This document shows, in pieces, positions 38,163 to 48,507 of a DNA stretch of 64,000 nucleotides. Made by a program: the position numbers and the translations under genes. Each line of letters begins with the position of its first letter. The first letter of the stretch is position 1. The notes under the pieces are model-generated. The model made no database searches. It was not told the origin of the DNA and worked only from the letters and a program-made list of their open reading frames with translations. Origin of the DNA: Alteromonas australica (GTDB taxonomy: Bacteria > Pseudomonadota > Gammaproteobacteria > Enterobacterales > Alteromonadaceae); the NCBI RefSeq assembly GCF_000730385.1, contig NZ_CP008849.1, positions 372,001 to 436,000 of the forward strand, in the 5' to 3' direction.

Positions 38163-39347
38163 TTGCAACGGAGCAATGAGGTATTTTCCACGGGGGCGAG
38201 TTCGAAGGCTGGCCTCCTCATCACAGTTGTGGTTCTAGGGTTAGTTGCTGCTTGGGCAGTGTACTTTTTGGCTCAGCCAGTCATTGCCATGGCGGTGTTA
38301 TCCTTGGCACTCATTGGTGTATGCGCAGTGTCGTTAAAGGCAGCCGTCATACCTGTTGAGGAAGCCTCTGTCGATATTACGGAAAACCTGTCTGCGTCTC
38401 GTGAAGATGTTGTTATGACAGGAAATAAAGTGGCTGATTCTCTGTTAGTGTGTGATGAAAACTTATCTTCCATCCGTTCTACGCAAGACGATGCGGTATC
38501 TACGCTCAGTGATGCATTTACCCATTTAACTCAACTGGTTAACCAACAAATAGCGTGTATTGGTTCATTGTTAACCGTAGGCGAAACGGAAAATATCTCC
38601 TATCCAGAAAAAATGCGTACCTTTGCAAAAGACACTGATAATACGCTAACGAGTTTTATCAGTTCCACCGAGCAAATGTCGTCATCAACCCAGCACTTAA
38701 TGGAACAAGTGCAAACCATACAGCAAGCCATGCCTACTGTTATAGATGCCCTTAGCGGTATTGATGATATTTCTGCGCAAACAAATTTATTAGCATTGAA
38801 TGCTGCCATAGAAGCGGCGAGAGCCGGAGAGGCAGGCCGAGGCTTTGCGGTGGTGGCAGACGAAGTTAGAGCACTCTCTACTCGCTCAACACAGTTTAGC
38901 GACGTGATTAAAAAGCAAGTGGAAAACATACGAAGCTTGGTGGATAAATTAACTGAAACCGCTGAATTTGTGGCATCGCAAGATATTTCTCACGTGGTAG
39001 AAGCAAAAGCGCATATTAGCGAGCAACTGGCATTTATCATTCAAAAAGCAGAGTCGGACGATTCAACCACTAAGCAAATAGAGGAAATTGGACAGTCACT
39101 TGATGTTGCCATAAGCACGGCCATTCGCGGAATGCAATTTGGTGATATTAACGGGCAACACCTTGCCTACACCCAAGACATTGTTCGCTTTATTATTGAG
39201 CAATTACAGCAGCTTAACGCCGACAATTTAGAACAATTTGTCGCAGACCTAGACGCCTATCAACAAGCACTAGCACAACGAGGTAAAACCGATCACAACC
39301 CTGTGTCTGCAACATCTATGAGCGCAGGTGACGTAGAGCTGTTTTAG
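38163..39347 (+). CDS. Methyl-accepting chemotaxis protein lacking a periplasmic sensor
   Basis: A 394-residue receptor. Two TM helices (about residues 17-37 and 41-60) form a hairpin with almost no loop between them, so there is no periplasmic ligand domain, and no HAMP domain is evident. The signalling hairpin tip reads [43 protein letters not shown] (about 198-240). The C-terminus ends GDVELF. The start is TTG, with GGGAG eight bases before it. It is the first gene of the chemotaxis operon, 61 bp before cheY. It may sense a membrane or cytoplasmic state or act as a structural partner of the array. Confidence 0.86.
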   Translation: MQRSNEVFSTGASSKAGLLITVVVLGLVAAWAVYFLAQPVIAMAVLSLALIGVCAVSLKAAVIPVEEASVDITENLSASREDVVMTGNKVADSLLVCDENLSSIRSTQDDAVSTLSDAFTHLTQLVNQQIACIGSLLTVGETENISYPEKMRTFAKDTDNTLTSFISSTEQMSSSTQHLMEQVQTIQQAMPTVIDALSGIDDISAQTNLLALNAAIEAARAGEAGRGFAVVADEVRALSTRSTQFSDVIKKQVENIRSLVDKLTETAEFVASQDISHVVEAKAHISEQLAFIIQKAESDDSTTKQIEEIGQSLDVAISTAIRGMQFGDINGQHLAYTQDIVRFIIEQLQQLNADNLEQFVADLDAYQQALAQRGKTDHNPVSATSMSAGDVELF

Positions 39348-39408
39348 CATCGTCTAAATGGAAAACGGAATTAAATAGTATCAACACACTATTGAGGAAA
39401 TGTGAATC

Positions 39409-39774
39409 ATGAGTAAGCAAGTTTTAGTGGTAGACGACTCTGTCTCTATCCGTCAAATGGTTGAAATGACGTTGAAAGGGGCGGGTTATGGCGTGACCAC
39501 GGCACAAGATGGCCAAGATGCGCTAGATAAATGCAAATCGTCGAGCTTCGATTTTGTGTTAACCGACCAAAATATGCCTCGCATGGACGGGCTAACATTA
39601 ATTGCCAAATTGCGAGGGCTGGGCAGTTATTCACGAACCCCTATTGTTATGTTAACTACCGAAGCGGGTGGAGACATGAAGGCGAAAGGGAAAGCGGCGG
39701 GCGCCACCGGTTGGATGGTTAAACCCTTTGACCCCAATAAGCTGCTTGATGTGACTAAGCGCGTTCTAGGTTAA
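39409..39774 (+). CDS. cheY: Chemotaxis response regulator CheY
   Basis: A 121-residue single-domain receiver. Asp9-Asp10, phospho-acceptor Asp53 (FVLTDQNMP), Thr83 (VMLTTEAGG) and Lys105 (MVKPFDP) are in the expected places. It carries the CheY signal from CheA to the flagellar motor or another output. It is 28 bp upstream of cheA in the operon. No CheZ gene is in the window. Confidence 0.94.
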   Translation: MSKQVLVVDDSVSIRQMVEMTLKGAGYGVTTAQDGQDALDKCKSSSFDFVLTDQNMPRMDGLTLIAKLRGLGSYSRTPIVMLTTEAGGDMKAKGKAAGATGWMVKPFDPNKLLDVTKRVLG

Positions 39775-39802
39775 CCTGCCAACCGGTCTGGATGGATTCA
39801 GC

Positions 39803-41815
39803 ATGAGCATTGATATAGAGCAGTTCCATGGGGTGTTTTTCGATGAAAGTGATGAACACCTTGATGCGATGGAACAATTACTTATGGCGTTGGACGTGGA
39901 CGCTCCCGATGCTGAAGAGCTCAACAGTATATTTCGTGCTGCTCATTCTATAAAAGGGGGCAGTGGGATATTTGGGTTTGATGCGCTTATGAATCTTACC
40001 CATGTGATGGAAAACCTGCTAGACAAAGCACGTAACCACGAGTTGGTCGTGACTACGCGCATTGTGAATGTTCTGCTTGAAACCCTCGATGTGTTAAAAG
40101 CCACCCTCTATGCGTATCGCAATGACACCCCCGTACCCGAACAAGACATTTCCACCCGTATTGCACTGCTTAACGGCGTCATTAACGGTAAGTCAGCTCA
40201 ACCGCAAGCCCTAAAGAGCCCTACTGACACGCAGATAGATGACGGTTTTGGCTTCTTTGACGATGACATCCTCTCGCCAGGTGAGGCCAATGCTGAGGAT
40301 ACTACCGATGAGGCATTCGGCTTTTTTGATGATGAGCCCAGTGATCTCACTACGGATGAGGAGGACCAAGGTTTTGGCTTTTTTGATGATTCGCCAGCCT
40401 CCTCAGCGCCTACTGACGAACATGATGATTTCGGTTTTTTTGAAGATATAGCGGCCCCTAAGCCGACAGCGCCTCTTCATACTGAGACGCTGAGTGCAGA
40501 AAGTGATCTTGCCGAAATAGCTAAGCTGTCTGGAGTGGGTCAAAGGCCGAAGGTCGACAGTCAACACAACGCCACCAGTGCAGCACCTAAAAAAGCAGCG
40601 AAAAAACAGGCGAAAAAGAGCAACTTGAAAGAGGCTTCTTCTATACGAGTAGATACCACCAAAATTGATTCTATGGTGAATTTAGTTGGGGAGTTGGTGA
40701 TTACACAGTCGATGCTATCAATGATAGGACAAGAGGTAGAAGGGCAAGTCGGTGAACGCTTGCAATTGGCTATTGATGAACTTCAGCGCAATACCCGTGA
40801 AATTCAAGAGTCTGTGATGTCTATGCGCATGCTTCCCCTCACGGCGACCTTTAACCGCTTTCCACGGCTAGTGCGAGATCTCGCTGGCAAGCTGGGTAAA
40901 AAAGTAGAGTTAGTTCTACAAGGTGGCACTACAGAAATAGATAAAAGCCTAATTGAAAAAATCGTCGACCCTTTAACCCATTTAGTTCGAAACAGCATTG
41001 ACCATGGCATTGAACTCCCCGAGAAACGTGTTGCCGCAGGCAAGCCAGAACAGGGCACGGTGATCCTAAGCGCCGAGCAAAAAGGCGGCAGTATCATTAT
41101 TAGTATTATTGATGATGGCGGCGGTTTACACCGCGACAAAATAATGGAAAAAGCACGTTCAAATGGGTGGGTGGTTACCGATGACATGCCCGATGCACAA
41201 GTCTGGCAGTTAATTTTTCAAGCTGGCTTTTCTACCGCCGAGGCTATTACCGATGTGTCTGGCCGTGGTGTTGGCATGGATGTGGTTCGCCGAAATATTG
41301 AATCTATTGGTGGCCGAATTGACATAGAGTCTAGTGCGGGAGAAGGCTCAGGGTTCTTTATCCATTTACCCCTAACGTTAGCCATTGTTGACGGCATGTG
41401 TGTGTCGGTAGGCAATCAAATTTTTGTTATCCCCTTACTCAATATTATTGAATCCTTTCAACCGACAAAACAACAGTTAAAAACCTTAGGAAATGACACG
41501 GTTCTATATATTCGCGACCAGTATTGGCCCTTAGTTCCACTGTGCAACTTCATGGATGTTGAAAGTGGCACAAGCAACCCAACGGAGGGCGTAGTGGTAC
41601 TTTTAGAAAGCAGTAAAAAGCGATTCGGCATCTTGGTAGACGCCTTAGTAGGGCAACAACAAGTGGTGATTAAAAGCCTTGAGGAACACTACCGAAAAGT
41701 CGCGGGAATTGCCGGGGCAACCATAATGGGCGATGGAAGAGTGGCACTCATTATTGATGCCGATTCTATCGCGACAACTTATACCTCAAGCCAATTAGAG
41801 GAATTGCTCTCATGA
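39803..41815 (+). CDS. cheA: Chemotaxis histidine kinase CheA with repeated GFFDD motifs
   Basis: A 670-residue kinase. The P1 Hpt domain contains [14 protein letters not shown] with phospho-accepting His48. A linker of about residues 140-270 follows, in place of a recognisable P2 domain. It carries four copies of an acidic/aromatic motif: [27 protein letters not shown] and [10 protein letters not shown] Lys/Ala-rich stretch ([10 protein letters not shown]) precedes P3 dimerisation, P4 ATPase ([23 protein letters not shown]) and the P5 CheW-like regulatory domain. It overlaps cheW by 4 bp. The repeats may replace P2 as docking sites for CheY or CheB. Confidence 0.95.
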   Translation: MSIDIEQFHGVFFDESDEHLDAMEQLLMALDVDAPDAEELNSIFRAAHSIKGGSGIFGFDALMNLTHVMENLLDKARNHELVVTTRIVNVLLETLDVLKATLYAYRNDTPVPEQDISTRIALLNGVINGKSAQPQALKSPTDTQIDDGFGFFDDDILSPGEANAEDTTDEAFGFFDDEPSDLTTDEEDQGFGFFDDSPASSAPTDEHDDFGFFEDIAAPKPTAPLHTETLSAESDLAEIAKLSGVGQRPKVDSQHNATSAAPKKAAKKQAKKSNLKEASSIRVDTTKIDSMVNLVGELVITQSMLSMIGQEVEGQVGERLQLAIDELQRNTREIQESVMSMRMLPLTATFNRFPRLVRDLAGKLGKKVELVLQGGTTEIDKSLIEKIVDPLTHLVRNSIDHGIELPEKRVAAGKPEQGTVILSAEQKGGSIIISIIDDGGGLHRDKIMEKARSNGWVVTDDMPDAQVWQLIFQAGFSTAEAITDVSGRGVGMDVVRRNIESIGGRIDIESSAGEGSGFFIHLPLTLAIVDGMCVSVGNQIFVIPLLNIIESFQPTKQQLKTLGNDTVLYIRDQYWPLVPLCNFMDVESGTSNPTEGVVVLLESSKKRFGILVDALVGQQQVVIKSLEEHYRKVAGIAGATIMGDGRVALIIDADSIATTYTSSQLEELLS

Positions 41816-42315
41816 CAGAGACAGCCTTACATCAAACGGTTGCAGGGGGCGATGGCCACGAATACCTCAGCTTTGTCTTAGGTGATGAGCACTACGCATT
41901 AGACATCACTATGGTGAAAGAAATTCGTGGTTACGAACCTGTGACCAAGATAGCGAACGCACCTAGCTTTATAAAAGGCGTGATCAATTTACGCGGCGAC
42001 ATTGTCCCCATTGTTGATTTAAGAATTAAATTTAACGTGGGGGAGGCAACTTACAACGACTTTACCATTGTGATTATGCTGAATATTCAATCGCGCATTG
42101 TTGGCATCGTTGTGGATGGCGTATCGGATGTTATTCGTTTATCTGATGACCAAATTTTATCACCGCCAGAGTTTGGCGTTGCTTTTGATAGCCGGTATTT
42201 ACAGGGGCTCGCTGACGTTGACGACAACATGGTGATTCTTGTCAATATTGAAAGTTTAATGACTAGCGAAGAGCTAGGTTTAGTTGCACCTGAAAGCGTT
42301 GGAGATGACGCGTAG
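41812..42315 (+). CDS. cheW: Chemotaxis coupling protein CheW
   Basis: A 167-residue adaptor that links receptors to CheA. It shows the family core: [22 protein letters not shown], then [20 protein letters not shown] and [11 protein letters not shown]. Start and stop overlap cheA by 4 bp (ATGA), so the two are made in step. The PAS-type receptor follows after 48 bp. Confidence 0.95.
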   Translation: MTETALHQTVAGGDGHEYLSFVLGDEHYALDITMVKEIRGYEPVTKIANAPSFIKGVINLRGDIVPIVDLRIKFNVGEATYNDFTIVIMLNIQSRIVGIVVDGVSDVIRLSDDQILSPPEFGVAFDSRYLQGLADVDDNMVILVNIESLMTSEELGLVAPESVGDDA

Positions 42316-42363
42316 TTTTGCGGGCTACTGCTAAATGGAACACTTTACTTAGGATAAAGAGTT

Positions 42364-44529
42364 ATGGGCGTATTTAATTTTTTAAGCGGCGATGAACTCA
42401 AAGCTGCAAAACAAGATGCGAGTTTTAAGGACGGCATTCTTAGTGCGTGTACTTCAAATATTGCGGTGGTCGACAGTGGGGGAGAAATCCACTACCACAC
42501 TCCGGCTTTTCTCAACATGATTCAACAATATGATGATGACTTTCATTGCCATTTGATGGGAAGCTCATTGGTTGGGCAACGCATAGACAGTTTGGTTAAA
42601 ACCCGTGATGGCAGCGCCTTTTCACTGGTTCCTGCTCAACCTAGCCAAGAAGTGATCACAAAAGGGCATACCTTTAAAGTGTTGTGTTCTCCATGCGCGA
42701 ATACCACTCATGCTCTCTACGTGACGGAATGGCAGGACTACACGAAAGTGGTGAAACATGAAGGTATGGCAAATGCCATCATGCGTAGTCAGGCCGTTAT
42801 CTCCTTCACCACTGACGGCGAAATACTCGAGGCAAATGATAACTTTCTATCTGCAATGGGGTATCAAGCCAGCGAAGTAGTAGGGAAGCACCACAGGATA
42901 TTTGTAGACAGTGAATATGCGTCTAGCGACGAATATGTTCAGTTTTGGCAAAAGCTAAAAAGTGGAGACGTTCACAGCGGTGAATTCAGGCGCATCAGTA
43001 AAGAAGGGAAAGAAGTTTGGATACAAGCTAGCTATAACCCAGTATTTGATGCACAAGGAAAGGTGAAGTACATCATTAAGTTTGCATCAGATATTACGGC
43101 GCAAAAACAAAAAAATGCAGATTACGAAAGCCAAATTACCGCCATCAACAAGTCTCAAGCTGTTATCGAATTTGATCTTAAAGGCACGATACTCAATGCA
43201 AATAAAAACTTTTTAACCACCATGGGATACACCCTTGATGAGGTAAAAGGTCACCATCACAGCATGTTTGTTGAACCCAGCTTTAAATTAAGCCCAGACT
43301 ATTCAGCATTTTGGCAACAGCTTCGCTCCGGGGAGCATAGTGAAGGCGAGTTTAAGCGTATTGGTAAGGAGGGAAAAGAAGTATGGATACGAGCGTCGTA
43401 TAACCCCATTATGGACAGTACAGGTAAGCCCTTTAAAGTGGTTAAATATGCAACGGATGTTACGGGGCGAACATTGGCGATTGAACGTATTAAAAACGTG
43501 ATTGCCAAGCTAACCGAAGGGGATTTATTACATACCATCGACGAACCTTTAGATGGTGATTTTCAGGTGCTAGGCGATTCTATTAATCACTTTATTGAAG
43601 AGCTTAAAGATACCATAGTGAAAATTCACACCGCCGTGGAAACGATTGATACGGCATCGAATGAAATTGCCACCGGTAATGCCGACCTTTCCAGTAGAAC
43701 TGAACAGCAAGCCTCAAGTTTAGAAGAAACGGCGTCGGCCATGGAAGAACTAACCGGCACAGTTAAATTGAATGCAGAAAACGCCGAGCAGGCGAAAGGC
43801 TTAGCAAGCCAGGCTTCCGATGTTGCCTCTGAAGGCGGCAAAGTGATTGAGCAGGTGGTGCATACCATGGGTGAAATAAATGATTCAGCCCAGCGTATCT
43901 CAGACATTATTGGCGTTATTGATGGTATTGCATTTCAAACAAATATTCTTGCTCTCAACGCGGCGGTTGAAGCTGCGCGAGCCGGTGAACAAGGGCGCGG
44001 TTTTGCCGTTGTCGCGTCGGAAGTTAGAACACTCGCACAGCGTTCTGCAGAGGCCGCCAAAGACATAAAGGCATTAATTTCAGCGTCGGTGGATAAAATA
44101 GGCAATGGTAATTTACTTGCCAATAAGTCTGGCGAAACCATGGCCAATATAGTGACGGCAATTAAGCGAGTGAATGACATTATGTCTGAAATTGCCGCGG
44201 CGTCCTCTGAGCAGGCGACAGGTATTCAGGAAGTCAGTAATGCGGTAGTGCAAATGGATGAAATGACACAGCAAAATGCCGCCTTGGTAGAAGAAGCCGC
44301 CGCTGCATCTGACAGTATGCGTCAGCAGTCAGGTCAGTTAGCGCAACGGGTTTCGGTATTTAAAGTGGGAAATCAACAAGTCGGCAACGGTAGCCGTTCA
44401 CCCCAATCGTCGATGCCGTTGGTATCCCCAAATGATGGAAAGCTACCAAAAGACAGAGACGCGCCCTCGCAATACACAAAGGCGTTAAGCCCTGCCGCGC
44501 CCGACGATTCTGAGTGGGAGGCGTTCTAA
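42364..44529 (+). CDS. Soluble PAS-domain chemoreceptor with CheR-tether tail
   Basis: A 721-residue cytoplasmic methyl-accepting protein without TM helices. Three PAS-like units come first: a divergent one near residues 15-115, and two similar canonical units near 135-245 and 258-368 that share HHR/HHS-MF and EGKEVWI motifs. A HAMP-like link follows, then the signalling domain with tip [44 protein letters not shown]. The C-terminus is DDSEWEAF, a form of the xWxxF pentapeptide that binds CheR/CheB. Redox or small-ligand sensing is likely, but the cofactor is not evident. It is followed directly by cheR, which suits the tether. Confidence 0.93.
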   Translation: MGVFNFLSGDELKAAKQDASFKDGILSACTSNIAVVDSGGEIHYHTPAFLNMIQQYDDDFHCHLMGSSLVGQRIDSLVKTRDGSAFSLVPAQPSQEVITKGHTFKVLCSPCANTTHALYVTEWQDYTKVVKHEGMANAIMRSQAVISFTTDGEILEANDNFLSAMGYQASEVVGKHHRIFVDSEYASSDEYVQFWQKLKSGDVHSGEFRRISKEGKEVWIQASYNPVFDAQGKVKYIIKFASDITAQKQKNADYESQITAINKSQAVIEFDLKGTILNANKNFLTTMGYTLDEVKGHHHSMFVEPSFKLSPDYSAFWQQLRSGEHSEGEFKRIGKEGKEVWIRASYNPIMDSTGKPFKVVKYATDVTGRTLAIERIKNVIAKLTEGDLLHTIDEPLDGDFQVLGDSINHFIEELKDTIVKIHTAVETIDTASNEIATGNADLSSRTEQQASSLEETASAMEELTGTVKLNAENAEQAKGLASQASDVASEGGKVIEQVVHTMGEINDSAQRISDIIGVIDGIAFQTNILALNAAVEAARAGEQGRGFAVVASEVRTLAQRSAEAAKDIKALISASVDKIGNGNLLANKSGETMANIVTAIKRVNDIMSEIAAASSEQATGIQEVSNAVVQMDEMTQQNAALVEEAAAASDSMRQQSGQLAQRVSVFKVGNQQVGNGSRSPQSSMPLVSPNDGKLPKDRDAPSQYTKALSPAAPDDSEWEAF

Positions 44530-44532
44530 TTC

Positions 44533-45366
44533 ATGACGGCAGTCTTGCAAGCTTCACCGGTTCAACGCGAGTTTGCCTATAGTCGGCGGGATTTTGAACG
44601 TGTTAAAAAGCTTCTGTTTTCCCAGGCGGGAATAAACCTTGCTGATTCCAAAGATGCCATGGTTTACAGCCGTTTGGCGCGTCGCCTAAGGGTATTGAAC
44701 ATTTCAAGCTTCAAGGCGTATTTAACATTCGTGGCACAGAACGAAGAGGAAATGGAGCATTTTATTAATGCGCTCACCACGAATCTAACGGCGTTTTTCC
44801 GAGAGCCACATCATTTTGATGCGCTTTCAACCTATTTGAAGGCGAATCCGAACGTGAAGCGCATTTGGTGCGCGGCAAGCAGTACCGGTGAAGAACCCTA
44901 TAGTATTGCAATGACAGTCGCATCCGTATTCGGTAGTTTTTCACCAAAGATCTCTATATTAGCCACAGATATCGACAGCAAAGTGCTTCATATTGCAAGG
45001 GAGGGGGTGTATTCCCAGTCGAGTATTGCGCAGCTTTCTTTGCAACATCGTCAGCAATTTTTCTACAAAGGAAAGGGCAAGTATAGAGGCAAAGTGAAAA
45101 TTGCTAACGAGCTTAGGCAAATGGTTCGCTTTGAACCTTTAAACCTTATGTCACCAAGTTGGTGTGTTGAAGGGCCAGTCGATATCATATTTTGCCGCAA
45201 TGTGATGATTTACTTTGACCGACAGACCCAACAAAAAATTCTCTCACGTATGGTGACATTAATGGCGCCCAACGGCATGTATGTCGCAGGGCACTCAGAA
45301 AACTTCACCATGTATCCAAATCTTGTGACGCCTATGGGTAAAACCATTTACCGACCAGTGACCTAA
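44533..45366 (+). CDS. cheR: Chemotaxis protein methyltransferase CheR
   Basis: A 277-residue SAM-dependent enzyme that methylates receptor glutamates. An N-terminal all-alpha domain (about residues 15-75) precedes the Rossmann domain with WCAASSTGEEPYSIAM (SAM site), LATDIDSKVL and DIIFCRNVMIYFD. It starts 3 bp after the PAS receptor, whose C-terminal pentapeptide would recruit it. Confidence 0.95.
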   Translation: MTAVLQASPVQREFAYSRRDFERVKKLLFSQAGINLADSKDAMVYSRLARRLRVLNISSFKAYLTFVAQNEEEMEHFINALTTNLTAFFREPHHFDALSTYLKANPNVKRIWCAASSTGEEPYSIAMTVASVFGSFSPKISILATDIDSKVLHIAREGVYSQSSIAQLSLQHRQQFFYKGKGKYRGKVKIANELRQMVRFEPLNLMSPSWCVEGPVDIIFCRNVMIYFDRQTQQKILSRMVTLMAPNGMYVAGHSENFTMYPNLVTPMGKTIYRPVT

Positions 45367-45380
45367 TTGGAATTCGCCGT

Positions 45381-46010
45381 ATGAGTCAGGATGACAAGCC
45401 CATTAGCTATTTTGATAATCGCTTACAAAAAGAGGCGGTAAAACTATTGCCCGGTCAATATTATGCCACCTCCAATGATAAAGCATTGGTGACGATTCTG
45501 GGCTCATGTGTGGCAGCTTGTGTTTATGATGAAGAGATGAAAATAGGTGGTATGAACCACTTTATGTTGCCCGACATTCATTTAACGAGTGAGTCTGAAC
45601 ATTGTTTGGCCACTAAGTACGGCGTACATGCCATGGACACGCTTATTCAAAAGTTAGTAAGTAAAGGGGCAAGACAAAGTAAATTGGTGGCAAAGGCTTT
45701 CGGCGGTGGAAAAGTACTTCCAGGATTTGTACAACAAGACATTGGAAGAATTAACGCCGAATTTGTTATTGAATATTTAAACAACGCTAATATCCCGCTT
45801 ATTAATAGCGACCTCATGTCTACGTATGCGCGCAAAATTTACTTTTTTCCTCATGAAGGAAAGGTCTATATGAAGCGTATTCGCGACTTTAATAATGCGA
45901 CCCTCTATGAGCGCGAGTCTACGCACCGTATATTGTTAGCACAACAAGCGAAAGAGGGTGTTACTTCATTTGCGGAACATATTCATGCCTATAAAAGTTC
46001 TCGTAGTTGA
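45381..46010 (+). CDS. cheD: Chemoreceptor glutamine deamidase CheD
   Basis: A 209-residue enzyme that deamidates receptor Gln residues. The catalytic Cys/His pair is seen in LGSCVAACVYD and GGMNHFML. It follows cheR by 14 bp and overlaps cheB by 26 bp, so the adaptation enzymes R-D-B are translated as a block. Confidence 0.95.
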   Translation: MSQDDKPISYFDNRLQKEAVKLLPGQYYATSNDKALVTILGSCVAACVYDEEMKIGGMNHFMLPDIHLTSESEHCLATKYGVHAMDTLIQKLVSKGARQSKLVAKAFGGGKVLPGFVQQDIGRINAEFVIEYLNNANIPLINSDLMSTYARKIYFFPHEGKVYMKRIRDFNNATLYERESTHRILLAQQAKEGVTSFAEHIHAYKSSRS

Positions 46011-47031
46011 TGATTCAGCTTTAATAAGAAAGGTACTTTCTGAGATTATCCAAAGCGACAGTAGTCTGCTGTTAGTGGGAGCTGCACCGGATGCTTACGT
46101 CGCCAAACGCATGGTGCAGGAATTCAGACCAGACGTGATTACGTTAGATATTGAAATGCCAAAAGTCGATGGTTTACGCTTTTTGGAAGTCATGATGAAG
46201 GCCGTTCCAACACCGGTAGTGATGATTTCAACGTTAACGGAAAGCGGCGCAAATGCGACCTTGAGAGCTTTGGAACTTGGCGCCGTAGATTTTATGGCGA
46301 AGCCGAAATTGGGGGTTGCCCAAGGCATGAACGACTATGCTCATACCATTATTCAGAAAGTCAAAGCCGCCGCCAAATCGAAATTGAGCCACCCTACTGA
46401 AACGCGCTGTTCAAAACATGCCGCCATGCGTTATACCGGTACAGAGAAGCTTATTGGTATTGGGGCTTCAACGGGGGGAACCGAAGCCATTAAAGACGTC
46501 ATTATGCATTTTCCAAAAAACGCGCCTGCTACCGTTATTTCGCAGCATATGCCACCAGGTTTTACGACGACTTACGCTAAACGTCTCGATAGTTTGTGTG
46601 AAGTCACCGTTAGAGAAGCGAAAGGGGGAGAGCGGCTACTACCAGGTTATGCCTACTTAGCGCCCGGCCATCGGCATTTAAAAGTTGAACGCAGTGGCGC
46701 GGACTATAGGCTTGCCTTAGACGATGGGCCTAAAGTGTCGGGTCATAAGCCTTCGGTCGATGTTATGTTTAATTCGCTAGCAGAGCACGCGGGCGAAAAT
46801 GCCGTAGGCGTGTTGCTAACAGGAATGGGAAGAGATGGCGCGATGGGTTTAAAAGCGATGAAAGAGAAAGGTGCCATAACCTTTTGCCAAGACGAAGAGA
46901 GTTGCCTTATATACGGCATGCCCAAGGCCGCTGTGGAAATAGACGCCGCCAGCTATGTATTATCACTGGCCGATATCTCGGATGCCATTTTAGATACGTT
47001 AGAGCGATTGGGGGCGGGAAGCCGCCTATAG
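45985..47031 (+). CDS. cheB: Chemotaxis methylesterase CheB
   Basis: A 348-residue response regulator/esterase that removes methyl groups from receptors. The receiver has VVDDSAL and DVITLDIEMPKVDG with the phospho-acceptor Asp. The catalytic triad of the C-terminal domain is seen in GIGASTGGTEA (Ser), ISQHMPPGFT (His) and TGMGRDGAMG (Asp). The start at 45985 gives the usual MPIKVLVVDDS and overlaps cheD; a start nine codons earlier is less likely. It closes the operon. Confidence 0.95.
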   Translation: MPIKVLVVDDSALIRKVLSEIIQSDSSLLLVGAAPDAYVAKRMVQEFRPDVITLDIEMPKVDGLRFLEVMMKAVPTPVVMISTLTESGANATLRALELGAVDFMAKPKLGVAQGMNDYAHTIIQKVKAAAKSKLSHPTETRCSKHAAMRYTGTEKLIGIGASTGGTEAIKDVIMHFPKNAPATVISQHMPPGFTTTYAKRLDSLCEVTVREAKGGERLLPGYAYLAPGHRHLKVERSGADYRLALDDGPKVSGHKPSVDVMFNSLAEHAGENAVGVLLTGMGRDGAMGLKAMKEKGAITFCQDEESCLIYGMPKAAVEIDAASYVLSLADISDAILDTLERLGAGSRL

Positions 47032-47463
47032 CGATGATTTTCAAAAGGGGGTAGTGGTTTGAGCTTATTCTACTTTTGGGTATTTATAGCCCGTTTCCTT
47101 GAGCGGCGAATTATTAAGTGTTTTAATACCCGCGGTTAAGAAAGTATGTTGTTGCAGAAAGCTGTTACTGCAACCAATACGAAGGATAGATGCTTTTGAA
47201 ACCCCCCATTGTTATAAATGGGAATACGCGATAACTATAAAGCATGTTGGTGACACTTTCCGTAGATGAAAGGTTACACAAGCGCCGTAGGCCAATGTAG
47301 TCAAATAATTAAGAATGCACTAAAGCATCACTACGTATAATTTTTGCTACCTGATAACAATAATTTAATTGCTATAGTTCTCGTACTGACTGAAGGCTCG
47401 CAGAAGCCCTAATCTTTAATCAGAATAAAAACGCTGTGTATGACACAGTCGTTGGGGACCACC
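47032..47463. other. Intergenic stretch after the chemotaxis operon
   Basis: About 430 bp without an open frame of useful length. A weak 6-bp hairpin (CCCATT/AATGGG) lies near 47210-47225. The 3' part should contain the promoter of the small secreted protein. Confidence 0.45.
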
Positions 47464-47703
47464 ATGAAACAGCAATTATTGTTAGCCGTATCGGCCGTCT
47501 TTTTTTCATCCTCTGCCTTTGCTAACGGAGGCTTTGAACCTAACCCTAAAGCCTGCGTCAACGTAGGAAAAGAAATTAACCGAGTCAGCACCGAAATGAA
47601 GGTGGCAAAATCGGGCATTCAAAAGTCGTGGTTAAAACGCCAGCTTGGTGCGTTAGAATCAAAACGTTCTCACTGTTCAACCAAAGGTTTTAGCACTCGC
47701 TAG
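47464..47703 (+). CDS. Small secreted protein of unknown function
   Basis: A 79-residue product with a clear Sec signal peptide at residues 1-20 (ending AFA) and a basic mature part of 59 residues. It has two Cys residues far apart (in KACVNV and RSHCST), which could form one disulfide, and a Lys/Arg-rich helix-like centre. GGGG before the ATG at 47464 supports the start. Its last 14 bases overlap the end of the convergent HAD hydrolase gene. I recognise no family. Confidence 0.65.
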   Translation: MKQQLLLAVSAVFFSSSAFANGGFEPNPKACVNVGKEINRVSTEMKVAKSGIQKSWLKRQLGALESKRSHCSTKGFSTR

Positions 47704-48370
47704 TGAGTGTATTGGCTAATTCGGTTAGCGTACTTAACACGTAGTCGGGTGTCAGCCCTAATGGGTACATGGTTTTACCTGGACGCTCGATAAACGTCGT
47801 TTGCAAACCTGCCGCCTTCGCGCCGCTCACATCCCACCCGTGGGCGGCGACCATCATCACCTCGCTTGGCAATGCACTAACCTGGTTACATGCCCAATGA
47901 TATACGCTGGCATGGGGCTTATAGGTATGAATAGTCTCGGTGCTAAGTATGTGATCAAAACAATCTTTAATGTTGGCAAAACGTAGCTGCTCAGCTAATC
48001 CATTAATTGACGAATTAGACAAAGCCACTAGCGTAAAGCCCTTGTCTTTTAGGGCGTTGAGTGCCGGCTTAACGTCGGCATGGGGCGGTAATGCAGTGAT
48101 ATATTTTTTAATGGTTTGTTTTGCGTCTGACTGGCTAATCTCAATGTCTTTACTGTGCGCCACCATGACCAAAGCGGCCGCACCTATATCGATAAAGTCA
48201 TGAAACTGACCCGATGCAATGTCCACGAGAGAATGATGAAGTAAAGTGGCAAACCATAAATCAACTAAGGTTTCATCACCGTTTAACACCGGGGCTAGCC
48301 CCTGCTTCATTTCATCCATATCAAGTAATGTTTCGTTAATATCGAAAATAAGTACTTTGGGTAACGTCAT
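47690..48370 (-). CDS. Haloacid dehalogenase type II-like HAD hydrolase
   Basis: A 226-residue HAD-superfamily enzyme. Motif I is FDINETLLD (nucleophile Asp near residue 10), motif II VALSNSS, and motifs III/IV lie around KPHASVYHWA and MVAAHGWDVSGAKAAGL. The last of these is characteristic of (S)-2-haloacid dehalogenases. GGAG before the ATG at 48370 fixes the start. Real substrates may be haloacids or phosphorylated metabolites. It is a single gene that converges on the small secreted protein with a 14-bp overlap. Confidence 0.88.
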   Translation of the reverse strand: MTLPKVLIFDINETLLDMDEMKQGLAPVLNGDETLVDLWFATLLHHSLVDIASGQFHDFIDIGAAALVMVAHSKDIEISQSDAKQTIKKYITALPPHADVKPALNALKDKGFTLVALSNSSINGLAEQLRFANIKDCFDHILSTETIHTYKPHASVYHWACNQVSALPSEVMMVAAHGWDVSGAKAAGLQTTFIERPGKTMYPLGLTPDYVLSTLTELANTLTSEC

Positions 48371-48507
48371 ATACCGCTCCATGTTTTTATCGGCCAGCTT
48401 AAGAGGTTAATACTTCTACCTTATCAATTTAGATGATTTAACATAACCATTAACACCTAAGTGTAGCCACAGTGCCATGAAACTTTCTTAGGGAGGAAGG
48501 CGCCAGC

